Shown here in pieces: positions 52,647 to 64,000 of a stretch of DNA of 64,000 nt (its first letter is position 1; the number at the start of each line of letters is the position of its first letter). Both the position numbers and the translations under genes were made by a program. Below the pieces are notes generated by a model that was not told the DNA's origin, did not search any database, and was given only the letters and a program-made list of their open reading frames with translations. Origin of the DNA: Marsupella aquatica (Eukaryota; Marchantiophyta); NCBI GenBank assembly GCA_973895155.1, contig OZ316894.1:18166001-18230000 (forward strand). The letters are read 5' to 3'.

Positions 52647-55181
52647 TATACCTAATGAGTTATTGTGTGAAGCAAACTGCAGCTGTTTCCTCTCATTGCA
52701 CGGTCCAAATTTAAGCTTAGAGGGATTGAAAAGAAGACAATGGCCTCTAGGTGTTGTAAAAGCCACCCTAAGCTTACAGTTCTATGTGTAATCACCATAG
52801 TTTGTATTGTGTGGCTCCCATGTGCTACCTTCACAAAACATTTGATATGTGAATCATTCCGTACTAATTACTATGAAATGAAATAAAATGAATCTATCTA
52901 TTAACTATAGTTATGTGGTTGACCTATTTATAGTGAAATCGTAGAGGCGTAGACCATAATCTCTTTGTTAACAAATGTGTTTTATATTTTGACTATGCTG
53001 ACTGGCGTGGGGAGTTTAGATACAAGGAACTTTTCCCTACATACACGTATTCAGGCAAGTTGACAACAATATGCTAGGTTTTTTCCCATTAAATATAGAC
53101 ATTAAACAACCTAAATATGGGGACAATGAATATTTTACAACCTAGAAAATGTACCTACACACACCCCAAAAGAAAGTAAGAAAAAAGTCAAAATGACAGT
53201 TCTTTGCAAATATGGAAATCTTTCTAGGAAGACTTTCCAAGTGGAATTATAGTTACCCTTGAATGCTTGTTCTTTTAATATTGTCATCCTAGTGAGCTCA
53301 TTTTACTATAGAGATACCTCCCTACTTCACCACGTCCATGGCTAGCGCAACAACAGACTTGATGGGGCTCCTATCCAAAAGGAAACATCCCATGAGTCCC
53401 ATTCTTTCAAGTGGGACTCCCTAGGGCCCTGCAGCCTGGCCCTCCCCCATTTTTACTCCCATCCATGCAGCTTGGGGCAGGCATTGCGCAAGCTCATTGA
53501 CCAGGCTCCATGGTATGGTCTTGTCACGGCCCGTGTGCCTGTCACAGTTTAAGGTCCGTCATGGTGCACTGTGATTAAGGTCACAAGTGAGAGGCAAGAT
53601 TCCTTTGCTTATGCCTCACATCTCTACTCTTAGTTTTGCACTCAAGCTCTTGTGTGTGTCAAGTAGTTCATAGGGGCAAACACAAAGCTCTGCCAGTCAA
53701 CTTTATTGGGTTGCCTACAAGGGAGTGCATTGTCAAAGCTTTGTCGCGATGATGGTCAGAGCTCATGACTGATTCATGTGTTAGGGCGTGATAGTGCCCC
53801 GCACCATAAACACAGGTTCCACTATGACAGGCCCACACCAAGGAACCTGGCCAAATTTGCAAGATGCCTGTATGTGGCTGTGCACATGGGAGTCAGAAGG
53901 GGGAGGGCCAGGCTGCAGGAACTTGGGCCCCAGGAGGGAGGAGAAGTTTCACAAGGGGTTACAAAAGTATGTCTTACTACACCAGGCACTATACAATGTA
54001 AAGTCATAATGAATATGAAGCTTACTCCATAACATATGTGACAAACATCAAAATTAACAGACTACTACAGACCAAATGTGTTAAGTCATAACATTTGGAT
54101 GTGAGTGTTAGAATATGTGGCAAAAACAACATCAAAACTAATTCCCTTCTCACTTGACTTTGATGAGTGTGATAAGTATATATACAAATTACCCATAATA
54201 CAAGAATATCTAAAGTTTGTATGATCAGAAAATAACCCATTTTACCCCAAATTCCACATTGGGATTATTAATTAGTTACTGCACAATATGCATATTAGTC
54301 ACAGTTCCCTTTCCACTCATCCTTGCCGAGACTCGTAGATTATGGAAATGATTTTGTTTTTCTTTATCCCAACTTGTTCTGATGGCCAGTCTTAGTGGCC
54401 CATCCAACTTCCATGAGTAAAACTTGGGAAAGGCATCATAGCGCAATTTTGGGAATATTCTAAGCATTTTAATAACAACACTGATTGTTCAGTATTGTTC
54501 AGAGATAATATTTATGACATTGAGGATAATTTGAAAACAATAAAAAATCTGTGCTATCTGACCAAACCTTATCCTTGAGCTTGTACTTCTCTTCTTGCTA
54601 TGGTTGATGAAGTGATCTCACTCTACTTCTCCATGTACTTTGCCTCTACAATGGTGACAGAAGTATTTATATTACACTGCCAAAGAACAAAAAGATTTAA
54701 ACAGAGAGAATCCCAAAAGAAAGGAGACCAATGAAGGGGAGAAAACAAGAGAAAACCAAGGAAGACCAACCAACCATGAAAGCCCAAACCCTAAAGCCTT
54801 ATTTAGCTCCAAAGTAAAACCACACGGGAGAGTCACAAAGAGGAATATGTCTAGAGACACTAAACCAATAGCCTTGGCCCTACAAAGAATAGTGAGTGCC
54901 AGAGCTCTCTAATCACAAAGCAAACCTATAAAATTGATCTCCAAGGTAAAACGTAGCACGTGCCTCCTCCTTGAACCATGTTGCCTTGGCTGCAACAATG
55001 TTCGTGCTTGTAGGATGAACAATGGTCGTATGCCCAAGGCGTGAACTCTTGCTCTAGTAAAAACCAAATCAATCTGTTCCCCGTCCAAAAGCCTATCCTT
55101 GGGTGGAAACACATGACCGTTAATGCTCCATTTCACGACTGTTAATGCTCCATAGTGAAATGGAATCCGGAATCTGAAGTA

Positions 55182-55274
55182 GTCACTATCACTTTGCATT
55201 TTGGGGTGCTCCTCCATAACCAAAACATATAGATTATGATGTTGGGTAAGAGGTAATGGACCAACAAAGCCCAA
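55182..55274 (-). pseudogene. Possible Ty3/gypsy integrase remnant
   Basis: The minus-strand frame contains GFVGPLPLT followed 7 residues later by YVLVM. This resembles the DFxGPLP...YxLVxxD start of the integrase core of gypsy-type retrotransposons. Similarity ends after about 25 residues and flanking domains are absent. Confidence 0.35.
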
Positions 55275-58139
55275 ACTGCATCGTTATCCGAAACCCATGA
55301 TTGGCAATGGATATAATTGGGGGAGTGAGAGCATTGACCAATTATCATTGGTACTGTATTGAAGAATTATCAACATGGATAATTTGACCAAAGCCTACGA
55401 TGTAGAGTGGAAGACCATTGTCACCTGCTTATCAAACGATTAACACAACAAATACTGCTTGTTTTCCACTAAGAATCGTTTGTATCGTATGACGGGGACA
55501 CAAAGGGACGCTATACGGATTAATTTCCTTCTAAGGATGAGTAGATTTGTTTCCACTCTCGGAAATGTATTTTTTGATCAAGTCTACCGACTATACGTGA
55601 TCAAGTCCTGTGGACTACCTTGTTCCTACTCCTTCTGGCCTTTGGCAAAGTGTTGTCACCACTCTTCCACTCACAGGGTCGACCAAACCATGTAAGTTTC
55701 TCTAAACATTCATGCTAGGAGAAGAACACAATCGTGCAACCAAGAGAGAGAACACCACACAAGAATTCATGAAAATCCAACTGAATCCATATCTCTTAGT
55801 GGACAAGGTAACACATTGCATGGGCAACTCGGTCTCCTACCGTCTACCCAACTCCTGCCTCGCGGGACAATGAGCCCTCTCCACCTCAATATTCCGGATC
55901 AATTCCCTATTCTTGTTGAAGGCTAATCCTCACAAAAACAACACTAGACTGAGTTCCCCCCGATTCACTACGGGGCTCCCTCCTAAATACCAAAAAAATG
56001 CGCCAAAGCACCCCTCACGGGGTCACAACGATGGCGGCTACCCTAGCGGCGCCACTAAAACCTCATTCAAGAATTCCCTAACCTAAATCATGCGGCACAC
56101 ACATGCTACCTAGAACTCTAATCTAACTACGGGACCGACGGTGCCTTCGACAGTGCCAAACAACAATCTGGAATCCGTAATCCCGGGGAAGTGAGGAGAC
56201 CCTCCCATGGTTGAAACCTAAAATATTTCAAACTACTCCCCTGAGGGGAGCCCTGGACAGCCCTACTCCTCCTGCCATAAATGGCACTCAAAATGGATCC
56301 CCAACGACCAAGATATGATCGTTTAAGTTTTTACAGGACACCGTCCCCCTCCGTTTCGTCCGTACAACACCAGGGGGCCCCAGCTTCTCCCACAATAGGG
56401 GTCTCCAGCTTTGCTGCTGCCGTCTCCACTTCTGGGAAATAACTAGGCTGCCGGATGTACAAATGTCTCTATGGATCCGATGTCGAGAGATTTTTGTCAA
56501 AACGTAATCTAACATGTCTTTACCATCTTAACTCCATTTTGGCCGTGTGACACAACACTGGATTCAGCTTGGCGAGCTCCTTCCAACAAGCCCGTGAACT
56601 CCTGATTTTGAGATGGTAAAAAATCTGATGTTCGTACAACCAGGGTCCGTACACATGTTGCAAGCAAGCACAAGAGGGAAAGGGTTTAGGGTTCAGGTAT
56701 GGGTGGGAACCACACAAGTGAGAATAGAAAAAAAACGGGAAAGAAGAAAGAGTGAGGGCCCCTTCTATGGATGTGTCCTTCTACGGAGTGCTCCTTCTAC
56801 GGAGTGCCCCTTTATGGATTGGGGAAGGGAAAGAGAGTAAAACCCATGTGAGTACCACACAAAGGGTGAAGGGGAACACAAGTGTGGGAAACCCTTCCTT
56901 CTAAGGGCCCTCCCACCATCACTATTCCAAGATTGCCTAGTTTTACCATTTTACAAGCATTGAGGTTTCTCAAGATATCACTGTTTGATACAGACCTAAA
57001 CTCAACAAGGGAACCCCAATTTGGCATGGGGCTCATTGAGGGCTTCAAAATGAATCCAAATATGACCATGTTTGGAATATTACTAGCGCAGAAATGTCTG
57101 TTTCAAGTTTCAATGTTTTCTATATTTTGGTCATTATTCCCATTTTGCGCCTTATGTGGAGCCTCCGGCCAGCCCCCACCCCTCCGAGATGCCCACACCG
57201 TGCCTCCAAGTCCTTTGGCTGCCTTGTGGCCTCCTTGTACCCCCTCAATGGTTCCCTTGTCATCCATCATCGCCCGACACCCCTCTCAACTCCGGCCTCC
57301 GGTTATCGCATCCATTTATTAGAACTAACAAAGATAAAAAATTTGAAAATCCAAACACTTTTACTACACCTACTTATCTTTCTACTTATATACGCAATTA
57401 TAAGTCATCTGGTTTGGGGCCTTGTCACAACCATGGTAGATTTAAGTTCAAGGTATTGAGCATGAGGTATAATTTGCCTCTTAAAGACCATATACTGAGG
57501 ACAAAATGGAAGAATCTTTTCTCCTGTGTATACATGACCGAAACATGCCATTTATGGTAGGAGGACACCTTTATGACCATGTCTCACTACCACTCATCCG
57601 TGGTAGGAAGGTATGATTACTAAAATAAATAATGCATTTTTTTATACTTTGCTAAACATTATAGTACAATAGACCTAGTGGGTTTTTGTTTTTGACTTTG
57701 TTCTTTGGTTATTGTGGGGGACTTGTTGACTTGTGGACCTCCTCAGTCTTGTTGTGGCCCTTCCTCTTCTGTCCCTTTATTAGGGTGTCTCAAACATCAG
57801 CCCGAGGGAGTTTTGCGGGTGCCCTTGTTAGGATTGGGCGAACATGGCCCCAAAATGTGTGGGACACCCTCAAGCTAGCCTTGCCACTCCTCTCGTGGGG
57901 TTTCTTGATTCTTGGGACACACTGGGTCCAACATCACCACTCGCCAAATTTGACTAATTCCTCCACCCAAAAGTCACACGTGCCGGCTTAAAACTTGAGG
58001 CGCAAAAATTCCTCACTGTCGCTAAAATCAACTGCATCCCTCCTCACGCGCAATGATAACCTCCCGGGAACACCTATGAGGGCCCCATATTTGAGACCCC
58101 CTATTGGGTTGCTTTGCCACTGGGATCGTGTTCGCAGGT

Positions 58140-59285
58140 TTGGTGTTTTTTGTACATTGGCAGTGTGATATATTTGATGTACCTAAATTGAATAGGCGAT
58201 GACCTGTCAAGGTGATATCTGTGATGTACCTAAATCAATAGCCAATGATTTGTTAAGGTGATATATGTGATGTACCTAAAATGAATAGCTGATGATTTGT
58301 TAAGTTGATATGTGTGCTGTACCTAAAATAAAATGAATAGCCGATGATTTGTTAAGGTGATATCTGTGATGTACCTAGCTAAAATGAATAGCTGAAGATT
58401 TATTAAACCACAACTGCACCTATAAGGAGATTTGTTAAGGTGATATGTGTAATGTACCTCAAATGAAAAGAGGTTCTCCGCTCAGTAGGGTGTTAGCCTT
58501 CACGGCTCCTTTGTTGGTTACTTTTTGTTCCTTGTTTCTTTCATTGTTGGCTTTTGGTTGGGGACCCCTTGGCTTGTTTTTCTTGGGGCCTTTTCCCCTC
58601 TTTCCCTCCCCTTTGTTGGGTTGCTTTGTCTTTGGGATCATGTCTCCCAGTTAGGCATTTGATGAATAGCCTATGATTTGTTAAACCACAATTGCATCCA
58701 TAAAGTGCTATGTGTTCCCTGTAGCTCTCATTATAAAATGCATAGATTCAGTTAGCCCATGATTTGTTAAACCATAAGTGCACCCATAAAGGGTTACATG
58801 CTACCTGTAGCTCTCATTATACAATGCACACAGATTCAGGATTCAGGTAACCTATGATTTGTTAAACCATAACTGCACTGCACCCAGCACCCATAAAGGG
58901 CTACCTGTTACCTAAAGCTCTCATTATACAATGAGCTCCACCCCATAAAGGGCTACGTGTTACCTGTAGCTCTCATTATACAATGCAGTATAATGCACAC
59001 TCATAGTTACTAGAAAGGAGTTTGAGCTCCACCCCATAAAGGGCTACGTGTTACCTGTAACTCTCATTATACAATGCACACTGATAGTAGTAGAAAGGAG
59101 GTTGAAAGGAGGTTGAGCTCCACAAAGGCACAAAGGTGGAGAATGCTCCGCCTTTTATGGTGGGTAGTGAGGCACAGAATGAGACTTTTATAGTGTGGCA
59201 GGTGGGTGATATGTGTGGGTGATATGTGTGGGTGATATGTGCGATGTACCTAAAAATGAAGAGCCCGATGCTTTGTTAATTAAGA
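58140..59285. repeat. Irregular tandem repeat field upstream of CGEP
   Basis: The first part (58140-58450) has about six copies, 47-60 bp apart, of GTGATGTACCTAAA...AATAGC.GATGATTTGTTAAG. The second part (58650-59100) has five copies, 53-107 bp apart, of CATAAAGGGCTACGTG...CTCTCATTATACAATGCA. A last copy of the first unit is at 59210-59280. Words around 58105-58140 recur at 58614-58650 (TTGGGTTGCTTTG, TGGGATC). Confidence 0.8.
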
Positions 59286-59672
59286 TACTGTGTCAAGGTA
59301 CTGTGGGGGCGCGCAGCGAGTGACGCACGGGCCTTTGCGAGGGAGTCAGGGAGGGACACGGCAGAAGAGTCGTGAGGCTGTGGCAGCTCTAAGCTCTAAG
59401 CTCTAGCTCGAAGCTCTAAGCTCTAGCAGAGCAGAGCAGACCACACAAGTCCACGAAGTGACGGGAGGAGGGAGTTTCCCCGATGGCACGAACACGACGC
59501 GCAATTTAGTCGCGCCGATGCCGTGTCCAGACAGATTCATTGAGGCAAGGGCTACGGCATTGCTCGAAGGAATTGTACACTAGTAGTGGAGCTCGGAGCC
59601 CAGGACGTGATGATGCGTGGAATGTACTTCTGAACTTATATTATACAGAGGCGCAAGGTCAGGGCATTAGCT

Positions 59673-60133
59673 ATGCACTGCGCCAAGCTCTGCCGTGGCT
59701 ACAGTGCGGCATCGTCATCGGTCTCGGTCGTTTCGAGGCACGGACAACAGGTTGTGTGGTCGCAAGGAGCAGCAGGATCCGAGCACTTCCTGCCTGGCAC
59801 TTCTTCTCCGATTTCACTTGGTGTGAATCGTGTCTGTCGGGCTGAATCCGCGTCGATTCGCAGCAGCGGCAGCAGCAGGATTGGCAGCAGCGGGTCCGCC
59901 GGCATCGGAGGCTTCGGTGCTCGTGGTTATATAAGCTTCAAGTCCTCTCAGTGGAGAAACTTTACGACCCGCAAAATGCCTAGTCAGCCCCATACATCCC
60001 CTGCTTTCGTCGGGAAGCCCGCGTCATCTGCTAAGGCGGAGCCATACAAGAATGGAGATACCGGTACGGGAGGTAGGTCAACAATCCAACAGCCTTGCCT
60101 GGAAGGAGTATCAATCTCTCTCTCTCTTTAGAT

Positions 60134-60180
<47 letters not shown>

Positions 60181-63100
60181 TACTTTGACTTTTAAGGATC
60201 CGTGAAAGTCGAAGGAAGGTGTGGATGAATGGGATCTCTGCGATGAAAACTTGAAGAAACTCATAAGGCCTACACTTGCAGCGTCTATTCCTTTGATGCA
60301 TGTCATCGTAGGATCTAGAACCAATCTCGTGCACACCTACAGAGTGTAACGTTCGTTCGGATCGTCTCTGTGCTCATAATTGTTAATTTGGACTGGTTTG
60401 GAAGTATTGAAGACCATTTTAGAGATTTTGGATGACTGTGGAGATTGAGAGGATTCACCATCGCATTATGCTCTATTCCTATGTCCGCGGGCCAGAATCT
60501 CGACACTAAGACATTGAGAGAGCAGTCACATCTATTGAATTTCCTAGTATTTTCCCAAGGACGTTTTCTCAAACCCGTGCAAGTTTCATCAACTCTGCAG
60601 TTTTTCATTTCTCGACAACTTTCTCTTTTGCAGAAAGTCTTCGGACAGAAATCGCCATTATGGTGGGTACACGAGGCTCCTTTTGGTGAGAGTATCGAGA
60701 TCCTATCGTTTCCGTAGCCTATATCAGTAGTAATCTGCTGTTTCACGTGTAAGTGAAGCTGGCATTTAAATTGCTAGTAGCAGTCAAAAATAATGAGAAC
60801 CAAAACTCTGAAATTCTCTTATCACGGGCAGCCTTTCCTTCGTTAGTTGCACAAATTCGGGACCAGGAATTGGTTTCTGATATTCGATTGAACTTTGGCT
60901 CAAGGATTGAAGTTCAGCAAATAATGCAAATTACTTCCGTGTGTACATTGAGCTAGGCTGCGAGAGCTGTGCGTCTAGTGTGTTCTGTGCGTGTAGGATT
61001 TAGGATATTTGAATCTCCTGTACAGTCCCTTCGAATCTTAAAGCAGCTTACCACAGTTCTTGGCTGGAGTGTACCGCTTACTGAAATGCCTCTAAATTGC
61101 TGGCGAATTTCATTACCTGGGCTTCAGGTACAGCTTCTCCTATAGAGTTTGCAGCTAATGGTGTGTCGTAGTTCATCCAATAACTTCACCGCCAGGAAAC
61201 GTGGAGGGATTGCCTATCTCTATAGTTAGCCAGCCTCTTGTATGGCCAGATTGATGACCATTTTGTTTTGGAATGTAAACGCAGGCCTTGACCAAGCATC
61301 TGGAGGATACCAGCTTCCCCCGAAAGAGATCCAGCAAATTGTGGATGCGCCTCCGACTCCTGCACTTTCATTTTCGCCCAAAAGAGATAAAATTTTGTTC
61401 TTAGGGCGACGTTCATTGCCTCCTCTTGCTGATTTAGCAAGATCAGAGCTGAAACTTGCAGGCCTTCGGATTGATGCTTCTTACAATTCAAGAAGCAGGA
61501 TGTAAGTTTTCTTTCCATAGGAGTTTTATACATCATGTACACAATTTTTACACTTCAGGACCTTGGTTCCAGAATTGATATGTTTCGTACAGTAGCAGAA
61601 AGTGCGTTTGTCATGGGAGTGCAAACACACCTAGTAGTGTAATTCAATTCATCAGGATCCTCGTGTGACGAGCTGGCTGTAGTACCTTTAGTTGTCTTGA
61701 TTTTTCTCGCCTGCGGCCTAGTAGGGCACTCTGTAGTGGCTAACCAGTAAGGCATTTCGCATAATGTAGAGCTTGTCTTCAGGTCATTTTATACAGGAAT
61801 AAGTATTCGCAAGCTACTGGATGACGGCAATCTTGGACAAGAGCTCAATGTATATGGCCTTCCAACAGAACCAAAGATCAACTATGTCTCATGGTATTTC
61901 TAAAAGTCTCTGTAACCCCCTCATAAACGTCATTTGGTGAAATTCGAATTGCCTAGGTAATGTAGAGTCACATATGTACCTCTGTGAAAGGTGGCTTGCA
62001 AAGGAGGTCTTTCCACACGACGGGATTAATACTGATTCATCGATAATTTTCTGGGTTTGCTGAAGGTCTCCAGATGGTGCTTATTTGGCATTCACGGTTC
62101 GTGGAGAGGAGCAGGTGTGTTCTCTTGTGCCTGCCCATAAGTCTTTGCCTTTGTCGGTATGGACATTGTCAGCGATCTGGTCAGAGTTGACTTGTGTTGA
62201 GTTTTTTAGTTTGTGCATTTAAAACCCTGTCTAACGTACATGAAATCTTCAAGTATCGGAATTCGTTACTTTTGGGTGAAAAGCCCTGAAATTGCTGGTC
62301 ATAGATACCGTTTGACGTGATGATAGGAACAGTTTAAACAGATACAGTTTGCTCATGTTGTGATAAGTGGATAGTGCGGTTTTTTGTATGTCAAATGAGA
62401 AGACTGTAGGTGTTTTGACGAATCTGAACTGTGATGAACAGGGAGGGGAAGTAGCCACTGGGCTGGGGCTATGGGTGGCCAACATTGAAACAGGGCAGGC
62501 CCGTGAATTGATTGGGCCACCAGTTTTGACCCTCAATCCTATCTTTGATACGTAGGTGATCTCACTAGCTGTGCCTCTACACTGTGCTTGATCAAGATCT
62601 CTGAGTTATTTTGTCAAGGTGGAACTTCGGTGCGCGTTGCACTACTCTTCTTTTATACTGATTTGGTGACCCGTTTTAGTTCTGATATGCACAACCTTCC
62701 ACAAAGTGTCGTAGCTCTCCTTGGGAAGGATGGGTTTTTTGTGCATTCGCTGTGATTGTTGCTATCGAAACCTTAGCAAATAAATTATTAGGCTAGGAGT
62801 TAGGTCGAGTTAGCCGATTCTTATGGTAGTCTCTCACACGCTTCGTGAGTGAAAAACAAGTGTATTGTTGTATGCCTTTTAAATTTACGCGCAGAACTTG
62901 AATTACTCAGCGAGCATGAAGGTAACAGATTTTGGTTTTTGTTTTTCCCAATGCAGGTTCTCTTGGTTGGACGAATCAAGCCTTGTTGTATTGGTTATTC
63001 CCCCCACCAGGGGACCCCCACCGAAGAAACCTCTAGTTCCTTTCGGACCAAATATTCAATCAAATGAGTTAAAGGAGGTTGTTCAAGTTCGAACTTATCA

Positions 63101-64000
63101 GGACCTTTTGAAAGACAAGCATGATGAAGATTTGTTTGATTACTATGCCACCTCTGAACTAGTGAAGGTGACACTAGACGGGGAGAGAGAATTCATAGGC
63201 AAACCAGCTGTATATACGTCAATAGATCCTTCACCAGATGGCGAATATTTACTGGTATCTAAGACTCACAGGCCATATTCATTCATTGTTCCTAGTGGCC
63301 GTTTTCCTAGGAAAACAGAATTACGGAAAAGAAATGGAGAGTTGGTAAGAGAAATTTGTGATCTTGACCTTGCTGAAAATATCCCAATCACCTTCAATAG
63401 TGTGCGAACAGGCAGGAGGTCCGTGAATTGGCGAGCTGACAAGCCTTCGTCTCTTTATTGGTATGCTTCATTACAAGATTGGGTTTGAGAGCTCTGAATA
63501 GCTCTTTGTTTTCTGACGAGTTTCTTTGTTAAACAGTGCTTCCTAGTTTCGATGTCATAGATTGGATTTTTAGGGTCGAAAATGACCTTCAGTGTCTGCT
63601 TCTTTCAAGTGTAGGCGTGGATACTAGTAGACTATGTGAAAGTAGGGATGGGTTTGGACCTGAAGCTTCTTCTCCCTCTGCGTGTGGGTATGGAGTCTAG
63701 CAGACTTTGTCAGAGTTGGGATGAGTTTTGGCCCAAAGTTTCGTCTGGAGTGTGAGTATGAATTCACGGAAGACTTTGTTTAGAGTGGAGATGAGTTTTG
63801 ACCTGAATTTTCATCTCCCAATGAGATTGGTTAGGTAGCTTTGTTGGACTTGGGATGCCTTTTCTATTCGTGTATATGACTAAATATTGTATTTGGTTTT
63901 GTAGGGTTGAAACTCAAGATGGTGGAGATGCGAAAGTGGATGTTTCACCACGTGATATTGTCTTCACTCAAAATGCGAATGCTGTAGATGGGGAAGGACC
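59673..64000 (+). CDS. CGEP: Chloroplast glutamyl endopeptidase (S9 prolyl-oligopeptidase family), N-terminal half
   Basis: Exons 59673..60072, 61285..61501, 61783..61893, 62066..62114, 62442..62551, 62957..63460 and 63905 to the window edge; about 495 codons with phase intact. The first exon is Ser/Gly/Arg-rich and reads as a plastid transit peptide. Exon 2 starts the conserved protein (GYQLPPKEI, VDAPPTPALSFSPKRDKI, LPPLADLAR). Later exons give propeller-like segments: INYVSWSPDG, LWVANIETGQA, KKPLVPFGP, VVQVRTYQDLLKD, DLFDYYATSEL, HRPYSFIVP and VNWRADKPSSLYW. All match plant chloroplast glutamyl endopeptidase, a stromal serine peptidase that cleaves after Glu. The C-terminal alpha/beta hydrolase domain with the Ser-Asp-His triad lies beyond the window. 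The start ATG at 59673 is the first that gives a transit peptide in frame. Confidence 0.94.
60114..60179 (+). repeat. (TC)n and (AC)n microsatellite in CGEP intron 1
   Basis: Two TC runs (about 60114-60127 and 60136-60169) followed by an AC run, starting about 40 bases after the exon 1 splice donor at 60073. The pyrimidine-rich tract is on the sense strand. Confidence 0.9.
63610..63835 (+). repeat. About 70-bp tandem repeat, 3 copies, in CGEP intron 6
   Basis: AGACT(T/A)TGT recurs at about 63629, 63702 and 63771, each followed by GGGATG/GAGATG, GTTTTGG/GACC and TTC(A/G)TCT-like words. Intron 6 spans 63461-63904. Confidence 0.75.

Larger units (their letters stand above)
52647..59672. other. 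Gene-poor region upstream of CGEP
   Basis: No complete gene. A short retroelement-like coding relic lies at 55182-55274. The last 1.5 kb (58140-59285) is an irregular repeat field, followed by an AGCTCTA run (about 59390-59430) close to the CGEP start. Hydrophobic frames at 57094-57991 match no recognisable family. Confidence 0.5.

Overview
This is nuclear DNA from a plant, most likely a land plant. Five genes match conserved plant proteins along their visible length, most are split by GT-AG introns of about 120-2,100 bp, and three products look plastid-targeted (a DUF819 membrane protein, ribosomal protein uL4c and a glutamyl endopeptidase). Moderate GC, wide gene spacing and many small repeats would suit a seed-free plant such as a bryophyte. 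That placement is an inference, because no lineage-specific gene is visible.

Layout, left to right. 1-2903 (-): 3' part-missing DUF819 membrane protein. 6782-10376 (+): an 8-exon fusion of a TrhO-type rhodanese with an FSH serine hydrolase (plant STR6). 14172-22838 (-): a 16-exon YAK1/DYRK kinase. 27838-28749 (+): a single-exon plastid ribosomal protein uL4c. 33322-37421 (+): a 7-exon PRMT3 arginine methyltransferase. 37422-59672: a gene-poor block with foldback elements, a hAT-like element carrying a nested solo LTR, and a 5.0-kb pogo/Tigger-type transposon. 59673 to the right edge (+): the N-terminal half of a chloroplast glutamyl endopeptidase (CGEP). I joined exons by hand. Reading phase closes exactly through every junction of STR6, YAK1, PRMT3 and CGEP, giving 773, 1013, 734 and about 495 (partial) residues.

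The genes are unrelated housekeeping functions (tRNA modification or hydrolysis, growth signalling, plastid translation, ribosome biogenesis, plastid proteolysis), not a cluster.

The most unusual material is structural. (1) The pogo-type element has TA-flanked inverted ends beginning CAGT, a transposase with an in-frame stop and a frameshift, and a second BRCT-like reading frame inside its boundaries. (2) A solo LTR with a 5-bp target duplication sits inside a hAT-like element with an 8-bp duplication whose body is C-rich. (3) Short tandem duplications (24-113 bp, 2-4 copies) occur throughout. In two genes, STR6 and PRMT3, the duplicated unit spans an exon end, its splice donor and the start of the intron. 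(4) YAK1 has a GC-AG intron.
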